This document shows positions 52,251 to 62,631 of a stretch of 64,000 bases of DNA, piece by piece (within the stretch, counting starts at the first letter, position 1; each line of letters opens with the position of its first letter). The notes below the pieces were generated by a model. It ran no database searches. It saw nothing but the letters and a program-made list of their open reading frames with translations, and was not told the origin of the DNA. Source of the stretch: Porphyra umbilicalis. Lineage: Eukaryota > Rhodophyta > Bangiophyceae > Bangiales > Bangiaceae. The stretch is taken from contig KV919038.1 of NCBI GenBank assembly GCA_002049455.2, forward strand, positions 42,457-106,456, given 5' to 3'. Both the position numbers and the translations under genes were made by a program.

Positions 52251-54357
52251 GTTTCTGCCAATGAATCGCCGTTCGAGTCTCCGCTCCGGGCGAGGCCTGC
52301 GTCCCCAAAATCGGCGTTTCCTGTGTCTGGGGGCACATCCGTTCGAGTCTGTTTCAAGCATATGGGGAGGGGTGTCAGCGCACGAGCGTGCTGGGGGTCG
52401 TTTTCGATACGTAGCCGCGTCCTGTTGGAGTAATTGACTGCATCTCAATACTCCAGCTCTAACACTCAACTGCTTGCTTGTAAGGTCAAGAAAGTCGCAT
52501 CGCTATAGGTAAACCTGTCGAAGCCGATACCGGCTGTGACGGCCCTGGGCTGCTCGTGGGCGGCGACGACCGGGTCGCCGTCCGCTTTGGTGCCCGCTAG
52601 CGGACCAAGCAGAACGAAGGGGAAAGTGCTGGTATATAAACAAGGACGGGTGAGCAACCAGAACATGTAACATCGGCCAAGCGGTGGTGCGGTGAGGGTT
52701 GAAGTGCGGGGACACATCAACTGTGCGGTGGTCAGGTCTGCGCTGGAGCCATCGGATGCATACATCAACAGAAACAAAGGAAAAGAACAGCTGAACATGA
52801 CCGGGGGGGGGGAGGGGTGGGGGAGGACGGGGACAGACATCAGAGGAGAAGGGAAGGTGCGGCTCGTCAAAGAATGGAGAGGGGGGCGTCGAGGAAAACA
52901 CAACGAAGCAGAGGGCAGTGTTACACAAAGGTAGGAGAGGGGGGGGGGGGGGCTGGCAGTCCGGGGGGTGGCGGCAGAGGCAGGGGAAAGGGCCATGGTG
53001 GCGCCTGAGAGACACTGGCGGCCCATGTTTCATGCACGTAGCGTTATTCAGCATTTGAATTCGACCGAGAGAGAAGGATGGGGGCCACTTCACTATCCGG
53101 CGAATTATTTCACAATTCGAAATAGGGGCTCTGGGCACCTCACTGGAGCCTGCAAATGGAAAAAATCTTTAGCACACTTGCACAGGAGCTCTCTGCCAGT
53201 GAGTGGGCTCGCAACTTTTCCGCTCATGCTCTTCCTACCGGCCGATCACGTTCCAATTTTTGGCGACTGGTACTAAGCTGGGTTGTGGAGAACATGGATC
53301 AGTAGCGCTCTTATTTGTGAGCCTCTCTTATGGAGTTGGTCACTGTTGTCTTCTTTTTTTTTCATACCGTCTTTCATCGGCTGATGCGTTAGGAGTTTAG
53401 TTAGAAACGTCTGTCTTTCTTAGATGAGGATGCGGGGGTTACATTCCTAATGTCGCAAAGGTATAATACTTCATTTGCCGAAGTCGTTGCAAATTACGCG
53501 GAATAGAATGCACAGTATCAGGCTGGATGAGGTGGGTGAAAGTTCACATGACAGTATGACGTCAGACCTGGCGTGTTGCCAATGGCATCTCGCGGACGTT
53601 CTCATCTCAGACGCGCGATGCGTAGCTGTCCCGTCGCTCTGTGTTTCTGGACCGTCAGGGCGTGGCCACTAAGGTTGGCATTTACCGAACATTGCGATGA
53701 ATGCTCTTTCCCAACCGGAATACTCAATTATCGATTTTGTACCGATATCTCGGTAGTCTCACGTTTCATAAAATTTCCAATTTTGTGGCATATGTGGTTA
53801 GAGCCCCACTCGCGTCCGCACCCTCATCCACACAGTGCAACGACCACCGCATGACCCCGACCATACCAACCTCCCGCCTCTGCACTCCACCCAAGTAGCA
53901 CCACGGCCTCGACTGTGTCTGACCTGGGCAAGCTCGGATCCATCCCTTCGCCTCCCCACCAATAACACTCCTGCGTACCACAGCGCGCCATACATTCCCC
54001 ACACATCAAGGCACATACATCGACAACATACCGCTCGCCCACTCTGCTACCAACATTATGACGCAAAGGAAACTTGGAGGCGCGGAAGTTCCGCAGCCGC
54101 AACACTACCTCTTGGGGATACCCAGGCATCTTTTGAAAGGGCAGAGGACACGCTTGCTTGGGCAGAGGAGGCGAGCTGGACTGAAGCAGGATGGCCTGCA
54201 TACTAGACGCGGGTGTCTTGTGCGATCAATATTGCATCGTGGCTGTTTTGCTGGTCTATCTGGTCGGCGACTAATGGGACCGGTGAGTGCCTCGCCCGGT
54301 ATGTGGCGTCGGTCGAGCTCTCCCAGGATTAAATACGAATATTATTACATTACAGAC

Positions 54358-54441
54358 CTGTACCGACCATTGAGAAAATGGACGATACCGACTATTGATC
54401 GGGGTACCGAGATCCTTACCGACCAAATTTACCGATATACC
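54358..54441 (+). repeat. Cluster of TACCGA motifs
   Basis: TACCGA or TACCAAC-like hexamers occur about six times in 85 bases, for example TACCGACC, TACCGACT, TACCGAGA, TACCGACC and TACCGATA. A further TACCGATATCTCGGTA occurs near 53740. Irregular spacing; role unknown. Confidence 0.6.
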
Positions 54442-55332
54442 AACAATATGGCCACACGGCCCGACATGCGAGACGTTTCACCCACCCTGACAGCGGCGAT
54501 GACAGCATCGCCAAAGAACCAAGAAAGTATTAGAATTACGTATTTGTCATGCGCCCTCTGGACCACGAATAAACTATTGTTCAGTCACCCTAAATGCTAC
54601 GGATTGTCTTAACTATGACTGTTCCGAACACGGCGGCCTCGCAGACAAGCGTGGACTGGGGGCATGATGAAGCGCGGAATGGCGGCACGGCGCGATTTCT
54701 GCGTTGGTACCTGTTGATCGTACACCACAGAATGTTCACTTTTCTCGTGGTGGGGTGGTGCAAACTGGATACACGAACGTGCGCGCAGCATACAGAAAAG
54801 AGATGCACAGTGTCAAAACATTCGATGCAAGGTAGCGTGCGCAACGCCGGGGTTTAATCGCGGCGTTTTCAACAAGCACAGACACATCACGAGCGTCCTT
54901 GGAATTGCGCCGTCGGTGGGAAAGGGATGTGGGTGAGCATAGAAATGGGACGAGGCCGGAAGAAGTGTTTTATTGACGAGGCTGTTCGGCCGCACACCGC
55001 TGGGGGGGGCACCCTGAGGGCGCGATGCTCTGGGGCCTGAATCGCCAGAGAGTATTAGTTCCTTAGAACTCATCTGGGGTTCGTACTGATGCCTTTAGGT
55101 ACCAAGGGCGGAAGTCATAAAATCCCATATGAAAATCTCGCAGATAATCAAGGACATGCGCTACACATGCACTGAAGAGGGGTTGAAATCGGAGCCAGCT
55201 TTGGAATGGCTTAAATATTTCAATGTGTGATGGGACGCGGATAACTGTGTGGATCAGAGTGAATGCACGTGGAGCACGCATATCCAATCGTTACAAGCAT
55301 GGCTGAGAGCCGTCCTGAGGAAGCCGTGGTAG

Positions 55333-55366
55333 CCAGTCGTTACAATTTTCGAGTTGTAACGACTGG
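55333..55366. repeat. Perfect 13-base inverted repeat with 8-base loop
   Basis: CCAGTCGTTACAA, loop TTTTCGAG, then TTGTAACGACTGG. Could be a MITE remnant or a protein-binding palindrome; no gene nearby. Confidence 0.93.
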
Positions 55367-56504
55367 ACAGGAATTCGTCTCAGTATCCGATTATCCTACG
55401 TGCATGGTGCGTGGGCCACACTGGCGAATGCAGCGGACGTCCTCACAACGGCAGGACGAGGGCGCCACGGCGTGCCGTTAGGACCAGCTCAGAGCCCCTG
55501 CTTGGGCCTTCCTCAGGGTTTGAAGCAGTTTGGGCGGGCATCTCAAGCGAACCAACGTCTGCTCAATCCGAGCTGTGATTGGCTTAAACGCTTGATCTGT
55601 CTCTTTGTACGATGATCCAGGACATGATTGGCCAACAATCTGCGATGATGATTGACCCGAAGGGCGCCACTTCGACTTCGAGCGCACAAAATGTTGTCAA
55701 ACGATCGGCTTCGAAGCCGCCTGCGGCTTTCTGCGTGGCACTGGCCGCGTCAGTGACCTATCCCCTCCCCGACTTTGACCCTCGCCTACCGCCGTCATCC
55801 CCTCCTTCCTTTGCATGCTATATCCTCGAGCGCCCCGCTGTTCCCCCCCCCCGAGCCGCTGTCCGACCCCGCCGTCTTCGTCTTGCTTCATTCTGCCCGA
55901 GCACCGCCGTTCTGGTCGTCGAGCTACTGCACCTTTCCCCCGTCCTCTCCCCCCCCCCCCTCTTCATTACCCCCCCTCCCCCTTCCTTCCTCGCCCCCTC
56001 ATGCCCCCCCCTTCATTGCTTTTGCTCACTGTTTCTCTTGTGCTCCACTCAGATGGCCAGGGGAGCCAACAACGAGCAGTCACCCCGCGGCTCCCGCCTG
56101 TCGCAGCCGGCCCCCGCGGCACCCGCCGCCGTCACCCTTATCGCTGTTGGGGCTCTTTACCAATTCACATGCCTTTTCAGATACGTGCTGCGCCCTCTTC
56201 TAGTGCTATCGCCCGCTAGCCGGGTACCAGCGTGGGGGGCGGACGACAGCCGCCTCCTGGCCCGACGGCTGTCATTGCCACCGAGTCATCTGGACTGGCT
56301 ACCTATGAGTATGGGTAGTCATCTAAAGGAAGAAATTGATAGTATAGCACAAACTCCCTCCAGACTGCGCCAGTACATTACGTGCTCCCGAACCGTGGCT
56401 GCAGGGTGTTTTCCAGTGCCTGACAAGTGACATAGACTCGAACACTTCGCGGTCTGGAGGCTGGAAACCGTGGTTGGAGAATCGTCGAGTGCGGGGTCTG
56501 TGAG

Positions 56505-56527
56505 AGACTCGAACGCGAACTGGTTTT
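56505..56527 (-). repeat. Dispersed repeat, inverted copy 2
   Basis: Reverse complement reads AAAACCAGTTCGCGTTCGAG and TCT, the partner of 52228-52250. A second AGACTCGAAC lies nearby at 56430-56440. Confidence 0.6.
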
Positions 56528-56855
56528 CTCACCCTCCCGTGCGGGGCGGGCGGGGGGCGGGCGGGGAGGCGGCTGCGAGCAGCGGCCGCCCCGAAACGCT
56601 CCCCGTCTTCGTCTCACGCCGAGCTGCGATGGCCTGGTCATGACAGGAGCACGTGCGCCCAGCGCGGCGGTTGGCCGCTGCCTCGTCCGCGGGCGACGGG
56701 CGGCGGGGCCCAGCGGTGCGCGCGCGGCGAGTGGAACCTCGGTGGTGGGGGGCTCGACTCGTTGCGGGCCCCCTCCTGGGCACGCCTAGTTAAGAGCCAG
56801 TGTACCTGCTCTTCTGGGTTTTCAAGAGTAATGTTGGTCACGGTTGGTCACTGCT

Positions 56856-57782
56856 TCAAATGCGACAGACCACTGAAAGCGCGTTCGCGAAAACACCCTG
56901 GACTTGCAAAACGATAGAACTGTTTTCGCACGACGAAAGATACATAGGCAAGTCGAGCACCGCCTCCCGGGTGAGCGTCACCTGCACGACCGGCGCCGCT
57001 TGGGAGCGCACGTACAAGCGGGAGATCAGAAAAAAGGAGATGAGGAAGGCGGCCATGGCGGCGGTGGTGGCGGTCGCCGACGTGACCACCGCTTGCTGGC
57101 GTAGGGGGCGCTCCGCCCACCTCCGCCGCGGCGTCCACCGCGGCCCGCACGAGCGGCAGCTGCTGCCGTCGGGGGGGTACCCGCCCACTGGTGGGTAGCG
57201 GCCGCCCGCACGCTCCTCGACGACCAGCGCTTTGTCTTCGTCCAAGGGGGGGTAGGTGATCGCCGCGAGGGGCTCCTGCCGCACCCACCGGAGGGTCAGC
57301 AGCGGCCGCCACCGCCGTGGCGGGCGGCGGCTGCCACCGAGGCACGGCCGCCACCATCCGAGCAACCACCGGCCGACGCTGGCTGGGCAGTCGTCGCTTG
57401 CCGCAGCGCAGACTCGAGGCCGAGCTGCGCGATGCGCACGTGCGCGGCGGCGACGCGGTGGATGGGGAGGGGGGGTATGTGGGGCCACAGAGGGGGAGGG
57501 GGGGGGAAGAAGCCGTCGATGGCACGGGGGGGCGGGCGGCGGGGTGGAGCGAGAAAATAGCAGGGGCGCCACGCCGCCGCCGCCGCCGCCGCCGGCACCG
57601 CCGCGGCCGCGGCCGCCGCCGCCGCGGGCGCCACTCGCTGCCGTGTGCGGGCGCGCGTCGTGCGCACGGTCGTCCACTGCTCACCGCCGCGTCGGCGGCA
57701 GACGCGGCGGCAATACCGCCAGCGGCGGTGGCCGCCGCCCCCACCCGCCGCGCGCGGGTGTTGCGGGAAGGAACGCGACCAT
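56856..57782 (-). CDS. Possible plastid-targeted membrane protein, structure unresolved
   Basis: ATG 57782 gives MVAFLPATPARGGWGRRPPP, a convincing transit-like start, but that frame closes soon at TGA, just where GGCGGTGAGC could be a splice donor. Downstream protein-like pieces sit in two frames: RVAAAHVRIAQLGLESALRQ (helix) and, in the frame of the C-terminus, LLTLRWVRQEPLAAITYPPL, DEDKALVVEERAGGRYPP, then AMAAFLISFFLISRLYVRSQ, a probable membrane span, VQVTLTREAVLDLPMYL and stop at 56856-56858. One or more introns or run-length errors are required. No family recognised; real gene likely, model not. Confidence 0.35.
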
Positions 57783-58495
57783 GCAGGCCGCAGCGCATTC
57801 AGCGCCGACACGACCCCCTGTTTGAAAAATCAAAACCGACGTCCCCCACAGGGCCCGCAGAGCCCGATTCTGGCCAACTACCGCGGAATTGCGACATCAT
57901 GGCCGTTCGTGGCCGCGTCCACCTGCCCCCACGACCCCGTGAACGCCGCACCTGCCCTCACGCACCTTTTTCACCACGATTCTGCTTCCGCGGACCGTAC
58001 GGGCGATGAAGACGTCGCCACCTCTAGCAACTTCACAGAAAGATGCGGGCAGCCCCGGCGCATGTTCCCATAGTCAAGAAAGCGCCGGGGGACGTCCTCC
58101 AACGGCGTAGGGAGCCAAACGGACCGCCAAAAACGTTTTTTTAAGTACTCCCGCAACGTGCACTAGAAAAAAGGACTTTTTTTTCGACGTGTGGGTGTGA
58201 GAAAGCACCCTAGACTAAAGTCCAGGGAATTGGTCGCCCTCGCCGTTGTCACATGTCTATCCCATGGGATGCCCACCGCTCGGCTGCGCGCGCGACGTGC
58301 GCGCCGCTGTGGCATGTGTCTGTGCCGTGGCCTTCACGACCAACCGCGTCGCCCCATTGTTGGTGTTTCCCCTCCCCCCCTCCGACCCCCACGCCGACCC
58401 CCACACCGACCGCCACCCCCCTCCCTTGTCATCCTCTGCGGCAGCCCCCAGAGCGTGCACCGCTCGTCCCCATCGCGCGTGGACGTGCCCCCATC
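57783..58495. other. Divergent intergenic region
   Basis: About 710 bases between the doubtful membrane protein and the alpha/beta hydrolase. Mixed composition; T-run and A-run at 58133-58180; CGGACCG-like palindromes at 57990 and 58117. Should hold both promoters. Nothing assigned. Confidence 0.4.
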
Positions 58496-59766
58496 ATGGG
58501 GCCCCCCGCCATCTACCGGCGCCGGCGGCGCCTCGGGTGGCTGCCGCTGGCGCTCCTCGCCGCGGCAGCGGCGGCGGCGGCGTCAGCGTCGGCCACCCCC
58601 CCCCCGGTGCCCCCCCGCGCTGCTTCAACGGCGTCTGCCGGGGCACCGCGTCGATGGCGCACCCCCGCGAGGACCCCTACTCGGCCGCCCCCGCCGATGT
58701 CGTCGACGTGCCGCTCCACCTGACGTGGCCGCGGTCGCGACGCGGCTCGACACCTCGCCCCGTCCCGCTGATCATCTTGCTCACCGGCGCCCTCGTGCGC
58801 CCCGTCGACTACACGCTTCTGCGCACCGCCCTCGGGCGGGAGGCGGTGGTGGCCGCCCCCGAGTACGCGGCGCGCAACTTTACGCCGCCCGCGCAAGCGC
58901 CGCCCGGTGCTGGGGGGAGCCTCTTTGACATCTTCCTCGAGCAGGTGGCCTCCAAGGGCGGCCGCCGTGGCTGCCCGCGCCTCGGCTCCCTGCCGTCGGC
59001 GCGGCTCGTGCAGAGTGTGTTGGAGCACCTTGCCGACGCCGCCGCGGCCGGCGGGAATGACGCGTCGGCCGCCGCTGCCGCCGTCGCCGACGCGTCCCGG
59101 ACGGTGCTGTATGGCCACTCGGCGGGCGCCCTGTCGGCCCTGATGCTCGCGACGGGCGGCTGTGCGGCGCCGGGCCTGCCGCCCTTTGTCGCCCGCGTCG
59201 TGTGCGAGGGTGCCTCCGCGCCCCCGCCGGGCCTCCGTGGCGTTGCATGGTACGGGGGCGGCGCTCCGCCGGGCCCGCCCGTCACCCTCCCCCCCGGCGT
59301 GTGGGGCCTCGGCCTCGACGGGGACACGCCCGGCTCGGTGACGTTGCTGGCGGCGGTGACGGCCGCCGTCGGGCCGCCCCCAAACGGCACGGCCGTCGTC
59401 CTCACCGCCGGCATGGTGCGCGCGGGCCACTTTGGCGTCTCTGACTTTGTGCCGGGCGCCACGGCGCCATCGGGCGCCACGCCGTGCACGACGGACAACC
59501 CCGGCGACGGCAACTTTACAACGACCGCCGCGGCGGCAGAGACGACGGCGCGGCGGGTGGCGTGGGCGACGCGCGCCGCGCTCGCCGCGTACGTGCCGCC
59601 ACCCGCGGGGGCGGTCGGCCACACGGCGGTGGCGACGGAGCGCCGGCGGCGGCGGGGGTGCGCCTACCTGACCGCCATTGTCAGCGGCCGGGCGCCGGGC
59701 TTTGAGCGCGTCACCGTGCAGGGGGGGGGGGGGGAGGGGGGGTGCCCGGGCGTGCGGAAGGGGTGA
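58496..59766 (+). CDS. Secreted alpha/beta hydrolase, chlorophyllase/dienelactone hydrolase-like
   Basis: Serine hydrolase of the alpha/beta fold, probably acting outside the cell or in the secretory pathway. ATG 58496 starts a signal peptide (MGPPAIYRRRRRLGWLPLAL then an Ala-rich core to SASAT). A 10-base C-run at 58596-58605 shifts the frame; from RCFNGVCRGTASMAHPREDP onward it is unbroken. First strand and oxyanion region: RPVPLIILLTGALVRPVDYT, then VVAAPEYAARNF. Nucleophile elbow TVLYGHSAGALSALMLATGG (GHSAG; catalytic Ser near residue 203). Likely acid in GLGLDGDTPGS and His in GMVRAGHFGVSDF, so the triad can be filled. Several Cys (CFNGVC, GGCAAPG, VVCEGAS, PCTTDN) fit a secreted protein with disulfides. 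Length about 423 residues. G-runs at 59721-59742 precede the stop. Substrate unknown; chlorophyllase activity not implied. Confidence 0.75.
59721..59742 (+). repeat. G-runs of 14 and 7 bases before the hydrolase stop
   Basis: 59721-59734 and 59736-59742 on the coding strand, with a further 15-G run at 59812-59826 past the stop. Fits the G-run-at-stop pattern. Confidence 0.93.
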
Positions 59767-60763
59767 GTGGTCGCGGGTGCGCCGGGTTGATGCTGGTGTG
59801 AAAAGGTGTTCGGGGGGGGGGGGGGGAGTTAGGTGGGGGGTAGCCGACATGGCGAGGCGCGGCGCTTGCGCGCGGGTGGCGCGGTGTGCGGGGGCCCACC
59901 GGGGTTTACACTGCTTGCAGACGATGCTTTGATCGGCCGACACGTGCAGTGCAAAGTCCCGCTCAGTGGAGTGTCAGTGTCGCGCCCGCGTGGCGGCCGG
60001 GCATCGCCGACACTGTCCGATGCGGATGGCCTGCGGCAACCAGCCGAGCCCCCCGCAGGCCCTCCTCAAACGCTTTGGCGCAACGGTATGGGCCTCCCCC
60101 GCCCTCGTGACCACGGTGACGGCCGCGGCCGCGGCCGCCGGGACGGCCGCTGACGACGCGCCGGCGGTCGCGGCAGCCGCACGCTCCCGCCGCAGCGACA
60201 ACCGTGACGGCCCGCCCCGCAGCAGGCCCGCTCGCCTGGGCGCGGCGGCGCGCAGCAATGGCGACTGACACCGGGCGGGGGGCGCGTCGCGCCCGCCAGG
60301 CAGCGGCCGGCGGCGCTGCCGCTGGGCCGGTGAGGCGGCGCACGCGCACGTGCCGACCCTGGCGGGGGGGATACCGTCCACGCTGAGGGGGCGGACGCTG
60401 CTGCGGTTGGCCGCGGCCGTCGGCGTAGTGGTGGTGGTCGCGGCGCTCACCGCGCACCGGGGGGGAGGGGGATGGACCGCCGCCACGACGGGGAGTGGTC
60501 GCCGCCATGCACGTGCACCTTTGGTCACCTCAAGGAAAAAGAAGCTACTCCGGCCGGCCCGCCGTCAAACCTCGGTGCCGGTCGGCCCTGACGGGAAAGA
60601 CCCCCCGACTAGACCCCGGTGGGAAGGAACGTGCTGCTGGTCACTTTAGTGTTAGGCCGTCATTGTCCCCCCCGCCCGCAACGCAGCGTCCCTGCGCCCC
60701 CACCGATACGGCTCACCCTCCCTCCCCGCCAGCAGCTAGTAGTCTCTCCGCTCACTGGCGCCC
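59767..60763. other. Convergent intergenic region with doubtful small frames
   Basis: About 1 kb. One plus-strand stretch, 60342-60465, reads AHVPTLAGGIPSTLRGRTLL then RLAAAVGVVVVVAALTAHR, which looks like a C-terminal membrane anchor, but no credible upstream part could be joined to it. Another, near 60020-60268, reads CGNQPSPPQALLKRFGATVW and continues Ala-rich. Neither is strong enough for a gene call; a small tail-anchored protein with introns is possible. Confidence 0.35.
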
Positions 60764-61727
60764 TCACTCCTCCCCCTGCCGCGGCCGCCGGCGCTTCCGC
60801 GGGCAATCGATGGGCGCCTTTTGAAACTCCACGCCGCTCTCCACGTCCGCAACGATCACCGTCCCATTGACCGCCCCCGACGTGCCGCGGAAGCGCGTTT
60901 CCGGCGCAAGCACCGCCGCCTTTAACCCCACGTCCTGTACCGTGAGCGTGCCGACGTTGCACATGGAGAGTAGCGTCGCCGACGATTCCCAGCCGGCAAA
61001 CCCCATATTCGTAAGCGTCACATTGTCGGCGGCCGCCGCCGCCGCGCCCTTGACGGCAATTTCAACCATGGACGACGGGTCGGGGCGGCCGACCACCTCG
61101 ACGAGGGAGGCGGCGGTCAAGTCGGCGGCCCCGACGGTGCAGTGGGCCGGGCCCCCGCCCGCGACGGGCGTAATCGCAAAGCGCAGGAGACCCCCGTCGC
61201 CGGTCGACGTTTGGCAGCCGGCGACCGGCGCCGCGCACGTCGACGTGTGCGTCGTGCGCGCCCACTGCTCGACGGCGCCCGCGTCGACGTTTTCCTGCTC
61301 CACGGGGCACGCGACTGTGGTCCCCCCCCGAGGAGGGGCTGCTCCGCCACGACGCGCCCATGGTCAATAACCCCGTCCTCGGTCGTCAGGTTGCCGCCCG
61401 CCGCCAGCGCAATCGGCGTGGACGACGTGGGGGCACTCGCGCACACGCCGGGGGTGCCGCACGAGTTGACGGAAAACGACTTGAGCGTCACGTCGCCCGT
61501 GGCGGCGACGGCGCCGAGCACCTCGGTGCGCTCGAGGTGCACATTGCCGCGGATAGTTTGCTCCTTGTTGCCGAGGGCGATGAGGTTGAATTTGGCGGCG
61601 CCGCGGCAGCCGCCGGGTAGACGCGTCGTGCGGCGGCGGGGGGGCGCGTGGCCGACGCTGCCGCGGCGACGGCCGTTGCAGCGGCGAGCAGCAGCAGCAA
61701 GCGGGGGAGGGGGCGCGTGCACGCCAT
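60764..61727 (-). CDS. Secreted choice-of-anchor A domain protein (copy 2)
   Basis: Paralogue of the protein at 1958-3467. ATG 61727 begins a signal peptide (MACTRPLPRLLLLLAAATAV, cleavage near AAASAT). After a frame change in a 7-G run (61638-61644) the domain starts: KFNLIALGNKEQTIRGNVHL, ERTEVLGAVAATGDVTLKSF, SVNSCGTPGVCASAPTSS. A second change, in the 8-base run at 61322-61329, continues TTVACPVEQENVDAGAVEQW, LLRFAITPVAGGGPAHCTVG and closes with LTVQDVGLKAAVLAPETRF, GAVNGTVIVADVESGVEFQK. The closing segment is nearly the same as in copy 1 (VxVVLAP and SGVEFxxAP patterns). A basic tail (CPRKRRRPRQGEE) ends it. The linker is much shorter than in copy 1. Probably secreted; function inferred as surface or wall protein. 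Confidence 0.72.
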
Positions 61728-62188
61728 GATGACGTCGTCGTCGGCAGGTACGTGTGGATGGATGACGGGGCGGCTGACGGAGCGCGTCGGTCGGGGGATG
61801 GGCTCCTGAGCGGGAGGCGGAGAGTGTCTGCTCTCTCACCCACACCCTTTATGCCCGTCCTCCAGGGGGGGGCTGGGGGCACGTCCACCGCTCGACGCGT
61901 CCACCAAGGGAGCGGAGCGACAAACGCAGGGCCAACGCCCACGCTGAACCAGAAAGGGGCCCCGCCCGCGAGGTGCCAGGCGCAACAAAACGCACGAGTG
62001 GGTGGAACACGGCTGCTCACTCCAGGCCGAGGACACCGTTTGGGCAGAGGCGCCGTCGGCCGGACAAGTCCTCAAGGCCCCCGGGACGCCCGCGTGCACG
62101 CACCCTGTCACGCGCCGACGGTGGACCAGCAAGGGACGACGGTGTCCCCGGCTTGACAAGGCCTCATCGCCCCTGCGCCGCCATCATA

Positions 62189-62209
62189 CCAGCGGCATGA
62201 TGCCGCTGG
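62189..62209. repeat. Perfect 21-base palindrome
   Basis: CCAGCGGCAT, central G, ATGCCGCTGG. No gene next to it. Confidence 0.95.
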
Positions 62210-62605
62210 CGCGCAACGCCCCACAGCACACCCCCCGACAGCACCATCGAGAAGGCAAGAGACACACACCAAAAAGGAGCCCCCACCGCATCCCCTCAAT
62301 TGATGGCGTTCAGCGCCGGCCGGGGGGGGACGGGGCGGTGCGTGCCCGCGGGTGGTGCAGCGCCCCAACGGACCCGCCCGCACGCGCGCGGTGGGGGAGG
62401 GCCGCGCCGCCGCGGGTGGTCGACAGCAGGCGGCGGCCCGCACCGCAGCGCCACGCCTCGTCGCCCGGCTGGCGGCAGGCGGGCGGGGGGCCCGGGTGGC
62501 CCCGGCCGGTCGGGGCCCTGACACCACCCCGGGCGGCGGGTGGGGGAGGGGCCGTGAAATCATGGCGGATGGTCGATCCGCCGCGGGGCCGCAGATGCCA
62601 GACGT

Positions 62606-62631
62606 CCCGTCCTGAGGGCCCTCAGGACGGG
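62606..62631. repeat. Perfect 26-base palindrome without loop
   Basis: CCCGTCCTGAGGG followed directly by CCCTCAGGACGGG. With no loop, a dimeric protein site or cruciform is more natural than an RNA hairpin. Confidence 0.95.

Larger units (their letters stand above)
52124..56855. other. Gene-poor repeat-containing region
   Basis: About 4.7 kb of balanced composition. Seen in it: GTTCGAGTCT repeats (52249-52350) with an inverted relative at 56505-56527; a TACCGA-rich stretch at 54358-54441; a perfect stem at 55333-55366; C-runs near 55846-55990. Open frames here are short, mixed in composition and match no family. It looks like decayed mobile-element sequence. Confidence 0.5.

Noticed and set aside
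52249-52350. tRNA gene suggested by GTTCGAGTCT
   Set aside because: No acceptor, D-arm or anticodon arm could be folded around any of the copies.
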